DNA of 64,000 nt from Sediminibacterium sp. C3 (GTDB lineage: Bacteria > Bacteroidota > Bacteroidia > Chitinophagales > Chitinophagaceae): contig NZ_KI669560.1 in assembly GCF_000508085.1 (NCBI RefSeq), positions 2,726,254 to 2,790,253 of the forward strand. Reading direction: 5' to 3'. The position numbers and the translations under genes were made by a program. This document shows, piece by piece, positions 19,314 to 27,127 of the stretch. How positions within the stretch are numbered: position 1 is the first letter of the stretch; the number at the start of each line of letters is the position of its first letter. The notes below the pieces were generated by a model, which was not told the origin of the DNA, did not search any database, and saw only the letters and a program-made list of their open reading frames with translations.

Positions 19314-19709
19314 ATGAACATTTACGTTGGAAATCTTAACTGGAACATGTCTAGTGAAGACCTTCAGAATCTGTTTGCTCCCTACGGTGAAGTAAGCAGT
19401 GCCAAAATCGTTACCGACAAATTTAACAACGACCGCAGCAAAGGCTTTGGTTTCGTTGAAATGGCTGATGATGATGCTGCCCGTGCAGCTATCGCAGCAT
19501 TACACGATACTGAGGTAATGGATCGCAAAATTGTTGTGAACGAATCAACACCGCGCCCAGAAGGCGAAAGAGGCGGATTTAAAAAGAAGCCTTATGGTGG
19601 CGGCGGCGGTAATCGCGGCGGCTTTGGTGGTGGCAATCGCGGCGGCGGTGGATACGGTGGCGGTAATCGCGATCGTGGAAACGGCGGTGGCGGATACAAC
19701 AGATATTAA
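19314..19709 (+). CDS. RRM-type RNA-binding protein with glycine-rich tail
   Basis: One RNA recognition motif covers residues 1-80, with RNP2 (IYVGNL) and RNP1 (KGFGFVEM). About 45 residues of glycine, arginine and asparagine repeats follow (GGGGNRGGFGGGNRGGG). Small proteins of this design occur in many Bacteroidota and cyanobacteria and bind single-stranded RNA, often with cold or stress control. The 247 bases between the WG gene start and this ATG probably hold its promoter and an untranslated leader. Confidence 0.9.
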   Translation: MNIYVGNLNWNMSSEDLQNLFAPYGEVSSAKIVTDKFNNDRSKGFGFVEMADDDAARAAIAALHDTEVMDRKIVVNESTPRPEGERGGFKKKPYGGGGGNRGGFGGGNRGGGGYGGGNRDRGNGGGGYNRY

Positions 19710-19731
19710 TCTAACAATCCTACGGATTTAT

Positions 19732-19766
19732 AAAACTCGTTCTGACTGCAGAACGAGTTTTTTTTA
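19732..19766 (+). terminator. Terminator after the RNA-binding protein gene
   Basis: A 13-bp perfect stem (19732-19744 with 19749-19761) around an ACTG loop is followed by a T-tract. It ends 16 bases before the aldo/keto reductase start, which therefore probably has its own promoter or depends on read-through. Confidence 0.9.
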
Positions 19767-19781
19767 TTTCTATATTTAAGC

Positions 19782-20666
19782 ATGGAAAATAATTTGATAT
19801 TGAACAGTCCGGTTGCCGGCTGTATGCGTTGGGGAAAATGGGGTGCCAATTTTACCACATACGATTATCGCCAGATGATTGATCAGTGTTTATCAATTGG
19901 GGTAAATAGTTTTGACCACGCAGATATTTACGGGGATTATACAACAGAAGAAGAATTCGGAGAAGCTTTAAAGGAAGACAAGACCATTCGTTCACAAATA
20001 AAACTGATTACAAAATGTGGCATTCAGATGGTTACTGATAACCGACCCGAACATAGCATCAAATCGTACAATACCAGTAAAAAACATATTATTCGCTCGG
20101 CTGAGCAATCCCTAAAAAATTTTGGTACAGACTATCTGGATGTATTGCTGATACATCGACCAGATCCTCTATTAGATCCGGCAGAAGTAGCAGAAGCCAT
20201 TCAATCCCTTCAAATACAAGGGAAAGTAAGATCGTTTGGCGTATCCAATTTTCTACCTCATCAGGTAAATATGTTAAGGAAATGGGTTCAGATAGATTAT
20301 AATCAGATTGAAGTATCCATTATCCGAACCTCTCCGTTCACGAATGGTATTTTAGACAATTGCATGGAAAACGACATTGTACCAATGGCCTGGGCACCAC
20401 TGGGTGGAGGTTTATTAACAGATGACCTGCATCCTCATTTCAGAAGCATCTCACATGCTGCTCATTTGCTTTCAGAAAAATATGCCATGGGATTGAATGA
20501 AATGCTGATTGCCTGGCTGAATACGCACCCTGCAGGTATTCTTCCTGTTATTGGCACAACCAAAGCGGAAAGACTGGATCAGGCAAAAAAAGCAGCTTCC
20601 ATCAAACTAACCAGAGAAGACTGGTTCTTTTTAATGAAAGCTGCTACGGGTGAAGATGTTGCTTAA
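19782..20666 (+). CDS. Aldo/keto reductase
   Basis: This 294-residue NAD(P)H-dependent oxidoreductase has a TIM-barrel fold. The catalytic tetrad is visible as D in NSFDHADIYG, Y in IYGDY, K in ITKCGI and H in LLIHRPDP. The C-terminal cofactor region reads LPVIGTTKAERLDQA. It most resembles the YdhF-type group. The substrate cannot be told. It is convergent with pgk, whose stop lies directly beside its own. Confidence 0.9.
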   Translation: MENNLILNSPVAGCMRWGKWGANFTTYDYRQMIDQCLSIGVNSFDHADIYGDYTTEEEFGEALKEDKTIRSQIKLITKCGIQMVTDNRPEHSIKSYNTSKKHIIRSAEQSLKNFGTDYLDVLLIHRPDPLLDPAEVAEAIQSLQIQGKVRSFGVSNFLPHQVNMLRKWVQIDYNQIEVSIIRTSPFTNGILDNCMENDIVPMAWAPLGGGLLTDDLHPHFRSISHAAHLLSEKYAMGLNEMLIAWLNTHPAGILPVIGTTKAERLDQAKKAASIKLTREDWFFLMKAATGEDVA

Positions 20667-21887
20667 TTAGCTATTGGAAATGGCAGCGATGCCTGGCAAT
20701 ATTTTTCCTTCAAAATATTCCAGCATGGCTCCTCCCCCTGTACTTACATAACTTACCTGATCGGCAAAACCAAACTGATTAACAGCTGCTACACTATCGC
20801 CACCGCCTACTAAACTATAGGCTCCGTTTGCAGTGGCTTTAGCAACCGCAACTGCGATTGCTTTGGTACCTGCCTGGAATTTTTCCATTTCAAAAACCCC
20901 CATCGGACCATTCCATAAAATGGTTTTTGAACGGGTGATGGCAGCTGTAAATGCCTCAATCGCTTTCGGACCAATATCCAGTCCCATCCAGCCATCAGGA
21001 ACCTGGTTGCTGTCTGCTACCTGTGTATTGGCATCAGCAGCAAAATTGTCTGCAACCAGACTATCTACCGGCAAATGAATGGTTACACCCTTTGCCGCAG
21101 CTTTTTCCAATATTTCGAGTGCCGTATTCAAACGATCGTCTTCGCATAAACTTTTACCAATGGCTCCACCTTTTGCTTTCATGAATGTGTATGCCATTCC
21201 GCCACCAATAATAATATCTGTTGCTCTCTCCAATAAGTTTTCGATGATCAGGATTTTGTCACTCACTTTTGCACCTCCAATAATGGCGGTAAAAGGTTTT
21301 TCTGCTTTATGCAAAACCAATTCAGCAGCTTTTACTTCTCCTTCCATTAGTAAGCCAAACATTTTATTTCTCGGAGCAAAAAACTGTGCAATAACAGCAG
21401 TGGAAGCATGCGCCCTGTGAGCAGTTCCAAAAGCATCATTCACATATACATCTCCTAACTTACTAAGCTTCTCTGCAAATGCAGCATCCCCTTTTTCTTC
21501 CTCTTTATAGAAACGAAGATTCTCCAATAACAAAACTTCTCCTGCCTGCAATGCGGCAGATTTATCAATGGCTTCCTGTCCAATGCAATCGTTTGCAAAC
21601 TGCACCAATACTTCCTTGCCCATTGCCTTAGTAAGGAGGGATTGCAAATGGCCGGTAATATGAATTAAAGAACTTTTGGTTTCAGGCCCTTCCTTGGGAC
21701 GGCCCAGGTGGCTCATTAAAATAACAGAACCGCCATCCTTCAATATTTTTACGATTGTAGGGACTGCTGCACGCATGCGATTGTCATCCCCAATTGCATA
21801 AGTTTGTTTATCTAAAGGGACATTAAAGTCTACTCGGATTAATGCTTTCTTACCAGCAAAATGAAACGATTCAAAAGGACTTGCCAT
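20667..21887 (-). CDS. pgk: Phosphoglycerate kinase
   Basis: This glycolytic enzyme converts 1,3-bisphosphoglycerate and ADP to 3-phosphoglycerate and ATP. The length of 406 residues is normal. Motifs include RVDFNVPLD at the N-terminus, [23 protein letters not shown], the hinge region [13 protein letters not shown] and the nucleotide motif [13 protein letters not shown]. It lies downstream of gap on the same strand with a hairpin between them. Confidence 0.97.
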   Translation of the reverse strand: MASPFESFHFAGKKALIRVDFNVPLDKQTYAIGDDNRMRAAVPTIVKILKDGGSVILMSHLGRPKEGPETKSSLIHITGHLQSLLTKAMGKEVLVQFANDCIGQEAIDKSAALQAGEVLLLENLRFYKEEEKGDAAFAEKLSKLGDVYVNDAFGTAHRAHASTAVIAQFFAPRNKMFGLLMEGEVKAAELVLHKAEKPFTAIIGGAKVSDKILIIENLLERATDIIIGGGMAYTFMKAKGGAIGKSLCEDDRLNTALEILEKAAAKGVTIHLPVDSLVADNFAADANTQVADSNQVPDGWMGLDIGPKAIEAFTAAITRSKTILWNGPMGVFEMEKFQAGTKAIAVAVAKATANGAYSLVGGGDSVAAVNQFGFADQVSYVSTGGGAMLEYFEGKILPGIAAISNS

Positions 21888-21921
21888 ATAAAATATTTAT
21901 TGGCAATTTAACCAAAAAACA

Positions 21922-21951
21922 AAAGCCGTCCTGAATTATCAGAACGGCTTT
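21922..21951 (-). terminator. Hairpin between gap and pgk, possible attenuating terminator
   Basis: AAGCCGT with CTGA (21923-21934) pairs with TCAG and ACGGCTT (21939-21950), with one mismatch and an ATTA loop. On the minus strand it ends in GGCTTTT. It lies after gap and before pgk, so it may lower pgk expression relative to gap or protect the gap message end. Confidence 0.6.
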
Positions 21952-21971
21952 CGATAGATTTTTTCAACTAT

Positions 21972-22985
21972 TTACTTGCTGATTAAGCCTGCAAAATAAT
22001 TTACAGTTCTTACCAACTGACTTACATAGCTCATTTCGTTATCGTACCAGCTTACGGTTTTCACAATCTGAGCATCACCAACCGTCATTACTTTGGTTTG
22101 CGTTGCATCAAATAATGAACCGAAATGAGTGCCGATAATATCTGTACTTACAATTTCATCTTCATTGTAACCGAAGCTTTCGTTTGCAGCAGCTTTCATT
22201 GCAGCATTTACTTCTTCAGCAGTTACTTTCTTATTCAAGATAGAAACCAGTTCAGTTAAAGAACCAGTGATGGTTGGAACACGCTGAGCGCTTCCGTCTA
22301 ATTTTCCTTTTAATTCAGGTAAAACCAAGCCGATTGCTTTGGCAGCTCCGGTACTGTTTGGAACAATATTAGAAGCAGCAGCTCTGGCTCTTCTCAAGTC
22401 GCCTTTAGGGTGCGGAGCATCCAAAGTATTCTGGTCGTTGGTATATGCGTGAATGGTAGTCATGATACCAGTCTGGATACCAAACTGATCATTTAAAACT
22501 TTAGCCATTGGAGCCAAACAGTTTGTGGTACAAGACGCACAGGAAATGATGGTTTCAGAACCGTCCAAAATGCTGTGGTTTACATTGTATACAACTGTTT
22601 TTAAATCACCAGTAGCGGGTGCAGAAATTACGACACGCTTAGCACCGGCTGCAAGGTGTGCAGCTGCTTTATCCTTATCAGTAAAGAATCCGGTTGACTC
22701 AATTACTACATCTACACCGTGCGTTCCCCAAGGAATTTGAGAAGGATCTTTCTGAGCATATATTTTAACGGTTTCACCGTTTACTACAATTGAATCTTCT
22801 GTAGAAGTGACAGAAGCATCAAAACGTCCTTGTGCACTATCGTACTTCAATAAATGAGCTAAAACCGCCGGACTAGTCAGGTCATTAATAGCAACCACAT
22901 CAATTCCCTTCATATTGTAAATCTGACGAAACACCAGACGACCGATTCTTCCGAAACCGTTAATAGCCACTTTTACTGTACTCAT
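21972..22985 (-). CDS. gap: Glyceraldehyde-3-phosphate dehydrogenase
   Basis: This is the 337-residue phosphorylating enzyme of glycolysis. The Rossmann motif is [13 protein letters not shown], and the active-site cysteine lies in [12 protein letters not shown]. The C-terminal strand holds [15 protein letters not shown]. The start at 22985 gives the standard N-terminus [15 protein letters not shown]. It is the first gene of a gap-pgk pair. Confidence 0.97.
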   Translation of the reverse strand: MSTVKVAINGFGRIGRLVFRQIYNMKGIDVVAINDLTSPAVLAHLLKYDSAQGRFDASVTSTEDSIVVNGETVKIYAQKDPSQIPWGTHGVDVVIESTGFFTDKDKAAAHLAAGAKRVVISAPATGDLKTVVYNVNHSILDGSETIISCASCTTNCLAPMAKVLNDQFGIQTGIMTTIHAYTNDQNTLDAPHPKGDLRRARAAASNIVPNSTGAAKAIGLVLPELKGKLDGSAQRVPTITGSLTELVSILNKKVTAEEVNAAMKAAANESFGYNEDEIVSTDIIGTHFGSLFDATQTKVMTVGDAQIVKTVSWYDNEMSYVSQLVRTVNYFAGLISK

Positions 22986-23069
22986 TGATAACTGTTTTTA
23001 TTTAAATAATTGCGTTAAAGGAACAAATTTACAGTTTATCAAATGATTTTGGGTATTTTGATAAAAAAG

Positions 23070-23101
23070 TTTGGCAGAAAAGAAATTGCCTCTTATTTTT
23101 G
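23070..23101 (+). promoter_or_regulatory. Promoter of tRNA-Glu
   Basis: TTTG (23070-23073) and TATTTTTG (23094-23101) match the Bacteroidota -33/-7 consensus with 20 bases between. The tRNA begins 22 bases after the -7 element. Confidence 0.65.
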
Positions 23102-23123
23102 CAACCCGAAAGACAAAAACCAT

Positions 23124-23195
23124 GGCCGGTTCGTCTATCGGCTAGGACAGCCCCCTTTCACGGGGCAAAGACGGGTTCGATTCCCGTACCGGCTA
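23124..23195 (+). tRNA. tRNA-Glu (anticodon TTC)
   Basis: A full cloverleaf can be drawn. The acceptor GGCCGGT (23124-23130) pairs with ACCGGCT (23188-23194). The D arm holds GTC/GAC, and the anticodon stem GCCCC/GGGGC encloses the loop CTTTCAC with anticodon TTC. The T arm is CGGGTTCGATTCCCG. The discriminator is A and no CCA is encoded. The first acceptor pair is G-T. The 3' end is the integration site of the island described here, and the recombinase frame runs antisense over its 3' half. Confidence 0.95.
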
Positions 23196-24771
23196 CGAAA
23201 CGAGAATCAAGGCTACTTCCAACGAGGTAGCCTTTCTCATTTTCCTCCGAAACCCTTGCTACACTTGATATTAGAGAAACTACACTATTTACTCTTGGAG
23301 TTCGAACTCGCCTATTTTGCTTATCATACCTCATTCCCTCCGGGAATAGCAAATATTGAAGACGTTGCTTATCGTCATAGTCGCATGAAACCCATAACTG
23401 TAGTGGGTCTAGCAAAATATCCAAACCATTTTTAATCGCCTTTTCTAAGTTCGAACTCTTAAAATCACTTTTGACAATTTCCTCTTCTAATTGCTTCTTT
23501 TCATCTATGTATTTGTTTCTGTATTTATCGTAAAGTTCTTTGGTGAATTCCTGATTAATAAACCTTTCTTCCAGTGCTTCCACTTTATCAGTCAATTCTG
23601 TAATCTTTCTTTTTCTAGATACATCCTCCTGTAGTTTGTCATTAAACTTATGCGATACAATTTCCTTTACTTGTGTTTCTATTTCTTCTATATGAGCTGG
23701 TTTAATCTTATATTTTTCCAACTCCTCCATAAAAAGCTTATTTATAATTGTAGCCTTTTCATTAACAGGTTCGGCATGTCCTCTGGTTTTATAATAGATA
23801 TACCCTTTTTGTTTATAGCCAGTAAACGGAGAGTTCGTGAGCTCACTTTTTAAAAACGACTTTAATGGCATGTCGGGGTCTTTGAATTTCTTTGCAATTC
23901 CCTTATGTGGATTAGTAATTGCAACCTCATTTGCTTTCATAAATAACTCCATAGAAACTAGCGCAGGATGGTGCCCTTTAATTAATTTACCAGGGAAATA
24001 TGCATTCACAAAATATCCGCAATAAAATGGATTGGTAATTTGGCGATAAAAGCTTTTATATTCGATTGTTGACCCTAATTGGCGCAATTGGTCTACGATT
24101 TCTTTGTTGCTCCATTTACCTTCTGCTTTCCATTTAAAGCCCATTTTCATAAACTTGCCCTGGTCATTGATTACATATTCGTGATACTTGGCTTTCTCCT
24201 TTCTTCTCAGGTTTGTATAACCATATGGGCAGTGACCAATATAATACCCCTGTTCAATTAATTCAGAAGTACCACGCATGGTTTTGGTTCTTCGTAAATC
24301 GTTATCATACTTACCAAAAGCAAAGAATATTTGTTGCTGCAACTCTCCAGCAGGTGAAGTAACATCAATATCTTGTAGCACACTAATTACCTTAACACCC
24401 ATTTTACTTAAATCAATAATAAGTTCTTGTGCATGATCACTTCTTGAGAAACGCTCAAATGAGTAAACCAATATGGCTACTACATCCTTGTTTTTCCTGA
24501 CATAATTAAGCATTAATTTAAACTCCTTCCGCTCATCCGTTTTGGCCGACTCCGCCTCGCCACCAAAAAAGGCTTTAATCTCAAATGACCTTTTGGCTGC
24601 AAATACGATAGCATCTTTTCGTTGAGTTTCAAGGGATGTATTGTCAAATTGAGAGACATCGGACACCCTTGTATAATTTACAATACTATTCCCCTCCCTC
24701 CATTTAGGCGGTTTCGCTTTTTTGGCAAATTTGGTTGTCATCTGCTGAAGCTGTAATTCCAAGTTGTTCAT
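23158..24771 (-). CDS. Large serine recombinase (integrase of the island)
   Basis: This 537-residue site-specific recombinase has the resolvase catalytic domain at the N-terminus: NYTRVSDVSQ with the likely nucleophile Ser37, and YSFERFSRSDHAQ. The recombinase domain follows (GYYIGHCPYGYTN), then a coiled-coil-rich C-terminal part. The zinc-ribbon region (SPFTGYKQKGYIYYKTRG) lacks the usual cysteine pairs. The last ten residues (GTGIEPVFAP) are antisense tRNA-Glu and so come from the host. Across the joined ends the protein would be 560 residues. The start overlaps a 54-codon ORF in another frame, and ATG codons at residues 1 and 11 are both possible. Confidence 0.93.
   Translation of the reverse strand: MNNLELQLQQMTTKFAKKAKPPKWREGNSIVNYTRVSDVSQFDNTSLETQRKDAIVFAAKRSFEIKAFFGGEAESAKTDERKEFKLMLNYVRKNKDVVAILVYSFERFSRSDHAQELIIDLSKMGVKVISVLQDIDVTSPAGELQQQIFFAFGKYDNDLRRTKTMRGTSELIEQGYYIGHCPYGYTNLRRKEKAKYHEYVINDQGKFMKMGFKWKAEGKWSNKEIVDQLRQLGSTIEYKSFYRQITNPFYCGYFVNAYFPGKLIKGHHPALVSMELFMKANEVAITNPHKGIAKKFKDPDMPLKSFLKSELTNSPFTGYKQKGYIYYKTRGHAEPVNEKATIINKLFMEELEKYKIKPAHIEEIETQVKEIVSHKFNDKLQEDVSRKRKITELTDKVEALEERFINQEFTKELYDKYRNKYIDEKKQLEEEIVKSDFKSSNLEKAIKNGLDILLDPLQLWVSCDYDDKQRLQYLLFPEGMRYDKQNRRVRTPRVNSVVSLISSVARVSEENEKGYLVGSSLDSRFVAGTGIEPVFAP
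23191..23196. other. Left attachment core (attL)
   Basis: GGCTAC spans the last five bases of the tRNA gene and one base beyond. It is also in frame as two codons (Val-Ala on the minus strand) of the recombinase gene. The matching copy is at 46740-46745. Confidence 0.7.
23209..23234. repeat. Hairpin carrying inverted copies of the attachment core
   Basis: An 11-bp stem with one G-T pair (23209-23219 with 23224-23234) around CAAC contains GGCTAC (23211-23216) and its complement GTAGCC (23227-23232). The first copy lies exactly 20 bases from the attL core. It could be a recombinase binding feature, and in the present arrangement it may also act as a tRNA terminator. Confidence 0.6.
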
Positions 24772-24868
24772 CTTGAAGTAATTTTTTGATAATTTGATTA
24801 GCGATAATCTCTGATAAAATTTGAATTGTTTTTAGTTCATTTTCATTGGATTGAAATTTTTGATCCAT
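24704..24868 (-). CDS. Small ORF overlapping the recombinase start
   Basis: This 54-codon frame (MDQKFQSNENELKTIQ, ending QKSETA) begins 97 bases upstream of the recombinase ATG and runs 68 bases into it in another frame. Its composition is helix-forming and charged. Such an overlap suggests translational coupling, where ribosomes ending the small frame help start the recombinase. Whether the peptide itself has a job is unknown. Confidence 0.45.
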   Translation of the reverse strand: MDQKFQSNENELKTIQILSEIIANQIIKKLLQDEQLGITASADDNQICQKSETA

Positions 24869-24922
24869 GATGATTTAACATTTCACCACTCGGCCCTTTA
24901 ATGGGATGCGATTAGTATGCTG

Positions 24923-25855
24923 TTAATTCTTCGAGCCGGTTTTACCGGAAGTCATATTCTTCGTTGTTCTATTAAATGTAATTGTTCTATTATCTCTGGT
25001 ACTAATTGTTACTTCTTCATAGTTTTTTAAATGAAGTATTTTTTTTACTTGTTCTGCCTGCTCATCTGTAAAAGTTTGTTGAACTTGAGTATCAACCCTC
25101 ATTATTTTTTCTGATTGAATTAATATTCTTATTTCTTTGATATTTTTCTTTCTCAACTCCTTAAGCACTAAGCGCTCTTCATCTTCAAGCAAATAAGGTA
25201 TAACAATATTTGAAAGCTCTTTATTATCAACAAATTCTTTTAGCAAGCCTTTGATTGATATATATATGTGCGGTGCTTCAACATCAAATGGTGCTTTGCT
25301 GTGGTTTGTAAACTCTTCACCTCTTTTTTCTACTACTAATCCATTTGGGTAAATTAAAACACCTGCTTCCTTTCCCATCTTTACACACCAAACAACCAAA
25401 TCGGATAAGTAACTAATATCAAATTTCAACCCATATAATAATAGTTTGTCTCCTAATATGTATTCAATATCTACTAACATTTGCTGCTCAAACTCATCAA
25501 GCTTAATTTTTGATTGTTTTTTTATAAGGGTTTCTTTTTGTTGTAATAAATTTTTTGTTGGCAGATCATCAAAGTATGCATCTTTAAAAAAATAGTCGGT
25601 TACTTTTTCAGTATCCTTAACTGGATAGCCTAAAGCCCGAAGATTGTCCAATATTCTTAGCCAAATTAGTTGAGACAAACTTACCTCCAATCCCCAACCA
25701 CCTTCTTTAATAAATGGCAATAAGTTATTACGTCTCCAAAAAGGAAGGCTTTTGTAAAGCGATTGCCCATCTTTTCCAGCAAAGTCTTTTAATGGTAAAA
25801 TTGGCTGAAAGTAGCTCATCTCCAAATCCAACAAACTCAAGTAATCATTTTTCAT
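24923..25855 (-). CDS. Putative MerR-like DNA-binding protein of the island
   Basis: The 310-residue protein is not assigned with certainty. Residues about 30-90 (LPFWRRNNLLPFIKEGGWGLEVS, then LSQLIWLRILDNLRALGYPV) resemble the winged-helix start of MerR-type regulators and excisionases. The rest is helical and charged, and the C-terminus is basic (RTTKNMTSGKTGSKN). It lies directly upstream of the recombinase on the same strand, so it is a candidate excision factor or control protein. That is inference from fold and position. Confidence 0.5.
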   Translation of the reverse strand: MKNDYLSLLDLEMSYFQPILPLKDFAGKDGQSLYKSLPFWRRNNLLPFIKEGGWGLEVSLSQLIWLRILDNLRALGYPVKDTEKVTDYFFKDAYFDDLPTKNLLQQKETLIKKQSKIKLDEFEQQMLVDIEYILGDKLLLYGLKFDISYLSDLVVWCVKMGKEAGVLIYPNGLVVEKRGEEFTNHSKAPFDVEAPHIYISIKGLLKEFVDNKELSNIVIPYLLEDEERLVLKELRKKNIKEIRILIQSEKIMRVDTQVQQTFTDEQAEQVKKILHLKNYEEVTISTRDNRTITFNRTTKNMTSGKTGSKN

Positions 25856-25959
25856 GTTTTAAATTAATGCGTATTTTTATCTAAATTTTAATCTAAAGTA
25901 AGATTTTTTATAACATATACAAAAAATCTTACGATCTTTAATGTTTAATTAAGAATAAT

Positions 25960-26427
25960 ATGAACTCGAAAAAGAAAGAAATTTCCAGTAAACCATCCTT
26001 AACCTACCTTTTAGGACGTGCATGCGAGGACTGCGGGGAACCTATTGCTGACCAAGAACGCAAGACAAAAAGACATTGTAGTGAGTATGTAGATGAAAAC
26101 GGAATTCACCACAATTGCCGTAGAAGAAAGTACCAGAAGAAACACCAAATACATGAAGATCGACTTTTGGATTGGGCAGCGGTGCAGAGGCAAACAAAAA
26201 CAAAAATTGAAGAAACAGTTGCCACTCATGGCGAATTTGTAAACCTACAAATATTAGAGGCATATGGAATTGCATTAAACAACTACATAACAATCAGCCA
26301 TGGATATCAAGAAAGTTATCTAGAATTTTTAGGCTACAACATAATTATTAACCCATTTAAACAATCAATAAAAATTCAAAAACATGATAAACCAAGAAGT
26401 AATGTGGATGATAGAACGTTATCATAA
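25960..26427 (+). CDS. Small putative zinc-binding protein of the island
   Basis: The 155-residue protein has a C-x2-C pair (CEDCGEPI) followed by HCSEY and HHNC. This is a possible zinc-binding set in a basic N-terminal region (NCRRRKYQKKHQ), which suggests nucleic-acid binding. The rest is mixed alpha/beta without a known motif. It diverges from the MerR-like gene, and its end overlaps the next ORF by 44 bases in another frame. Confidence 0.5.
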   Translation: MNSKKKEISSKPSLTYLLGRACEDCGEPIADQERKTKRHCSEYVDENGIHHNCRRRKYQKKHQIHEDRLLDWAAVQRQTKTKIEETVATHGEFVNLQILEAYGIALNNYITISHGYQESYLEFLGYNIIINPFKQSIKIQKHDKPRSNVDDRTLS

Positions 26428-26713
26428 ACCAGCACAAAACGTAAAAATCAAAACCACTTTCATATTAATCGGCTTAGGCATAATAGGTGTCGCCTATATT
26501 GCAATAAAATCGTCAATTACAATGTCAAAGGAAATTCTAGAGTTAAAGGCAAATACATTGAAAAACCTCGAATCCATACATAATTTAACCTCAAAAACTG
26601 CTATGCTTGAATATGACCTACAACAGAATGAATTAATTATTGGGTCATTAAGGAATGAAAGAAAGTCCTTGTTAGCAGAATTACATAAGGCTACTAAAAG
26701 TAGCCATACATAG
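26384..26713 (+). CDS. Small membrane protein with coiled coil
   Basis: The 109-residue product has one transmembrane segment (about residues 24-42, TFILIGLGIIGVAYIAI) and then a coiled coil of about 60 residues. The start is uncertain: ATG codons at residues 1 and 7 both overlap the upstream gene. It lies 26 bases before the array of 10-bp units. The function is not recognised; phage-type Rz or holin-like partners are an alternative. Confidence 0.45.
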   Translation: MINQEVMWMIERYHKPAQNVKIKTTFILIGLGIIGVAYIAIKSSITMSKEILELKANTLKNLESIHNLTSKTAMLEYDLQQNELIIGSLRNERKSLLAELHKATKSSHT

Positions 26714-26739
26714 TAATTCCTAATTTTTACAGAGAATAC

Positions 26740-26843
26740 GTTAGGAACTTAGTGTTCCGGAACGATTTATTCTGTTCTGGAACGTTCTGTAACATTCAGG
26801 AAAGTACCTGTACGTTCTGTAATGTTCAAAACTATTCTCGAAC
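26740..26843. repeat. Array of 10-bp dyad-symmetric units in strict register
   Basis: From 26754 to 26843 the sequence divides into nine 10-base units without gaps, most close to RTTCNNGAAY. Examples are GTTCCGGAAC (26754), GTTCTGGAAC (26774), GTTCTGTAAC (26784), GTACCTGTAC (26804), GTTCTGTAAT (26814) and ATTCTCGAAC (26834). The unit at 26764 is degenerate. A related 9-base unit lies at 26740-26748. Alternating TTC and GAA every five bases puts all units on one helix face, as for a cooperatively binding protein. No gene overlaps it. Confidence 0.8.
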
Positions 26844-27127
26844 ATAAAAAAGCTGGAAATTACGCTTACCAGTTCACAGTATAAAACATCTTCTATACGT
26901 TAATATCACATCTGATGGAGTGTAAGTAAAGAATTAATGAATACTACTTCCCTCATAGAAAATACATAACATATTATTTTTCTCGACAATGAATGTACTG
27001 TATTGAAAGTTTTGTTAGCAGCAGCCCAGTAATATTCTCTACTGAACATTTGTTATCTGCTATTACTTTCAGATAAGCCGCTACCACTTAAATTTTTTTT
27101 GATTAATTATTCAACAATTTTTTGCTT
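26844..27127. other. Non-coding stretch after the repeat array
   Basis: AT-rich sequence between the array and the DUF4365 gene, which ends towards it. I see no ORF with coding character, no tRNA and no strong terminator here. Confidence 0.5.

Noticed and set aside
26740..26843. CRISPR array
   Set aside because: Units are 10 bases, degenerate and contiguous, without spacers, and no cas genes are present.
23196..27127. A short 4-kb island ending after the repeat array
   Set aside because: No second GGCTAC in suitable context and no continuation of the recombinase frame was found near the array, whereas the end at 46740 gives both.
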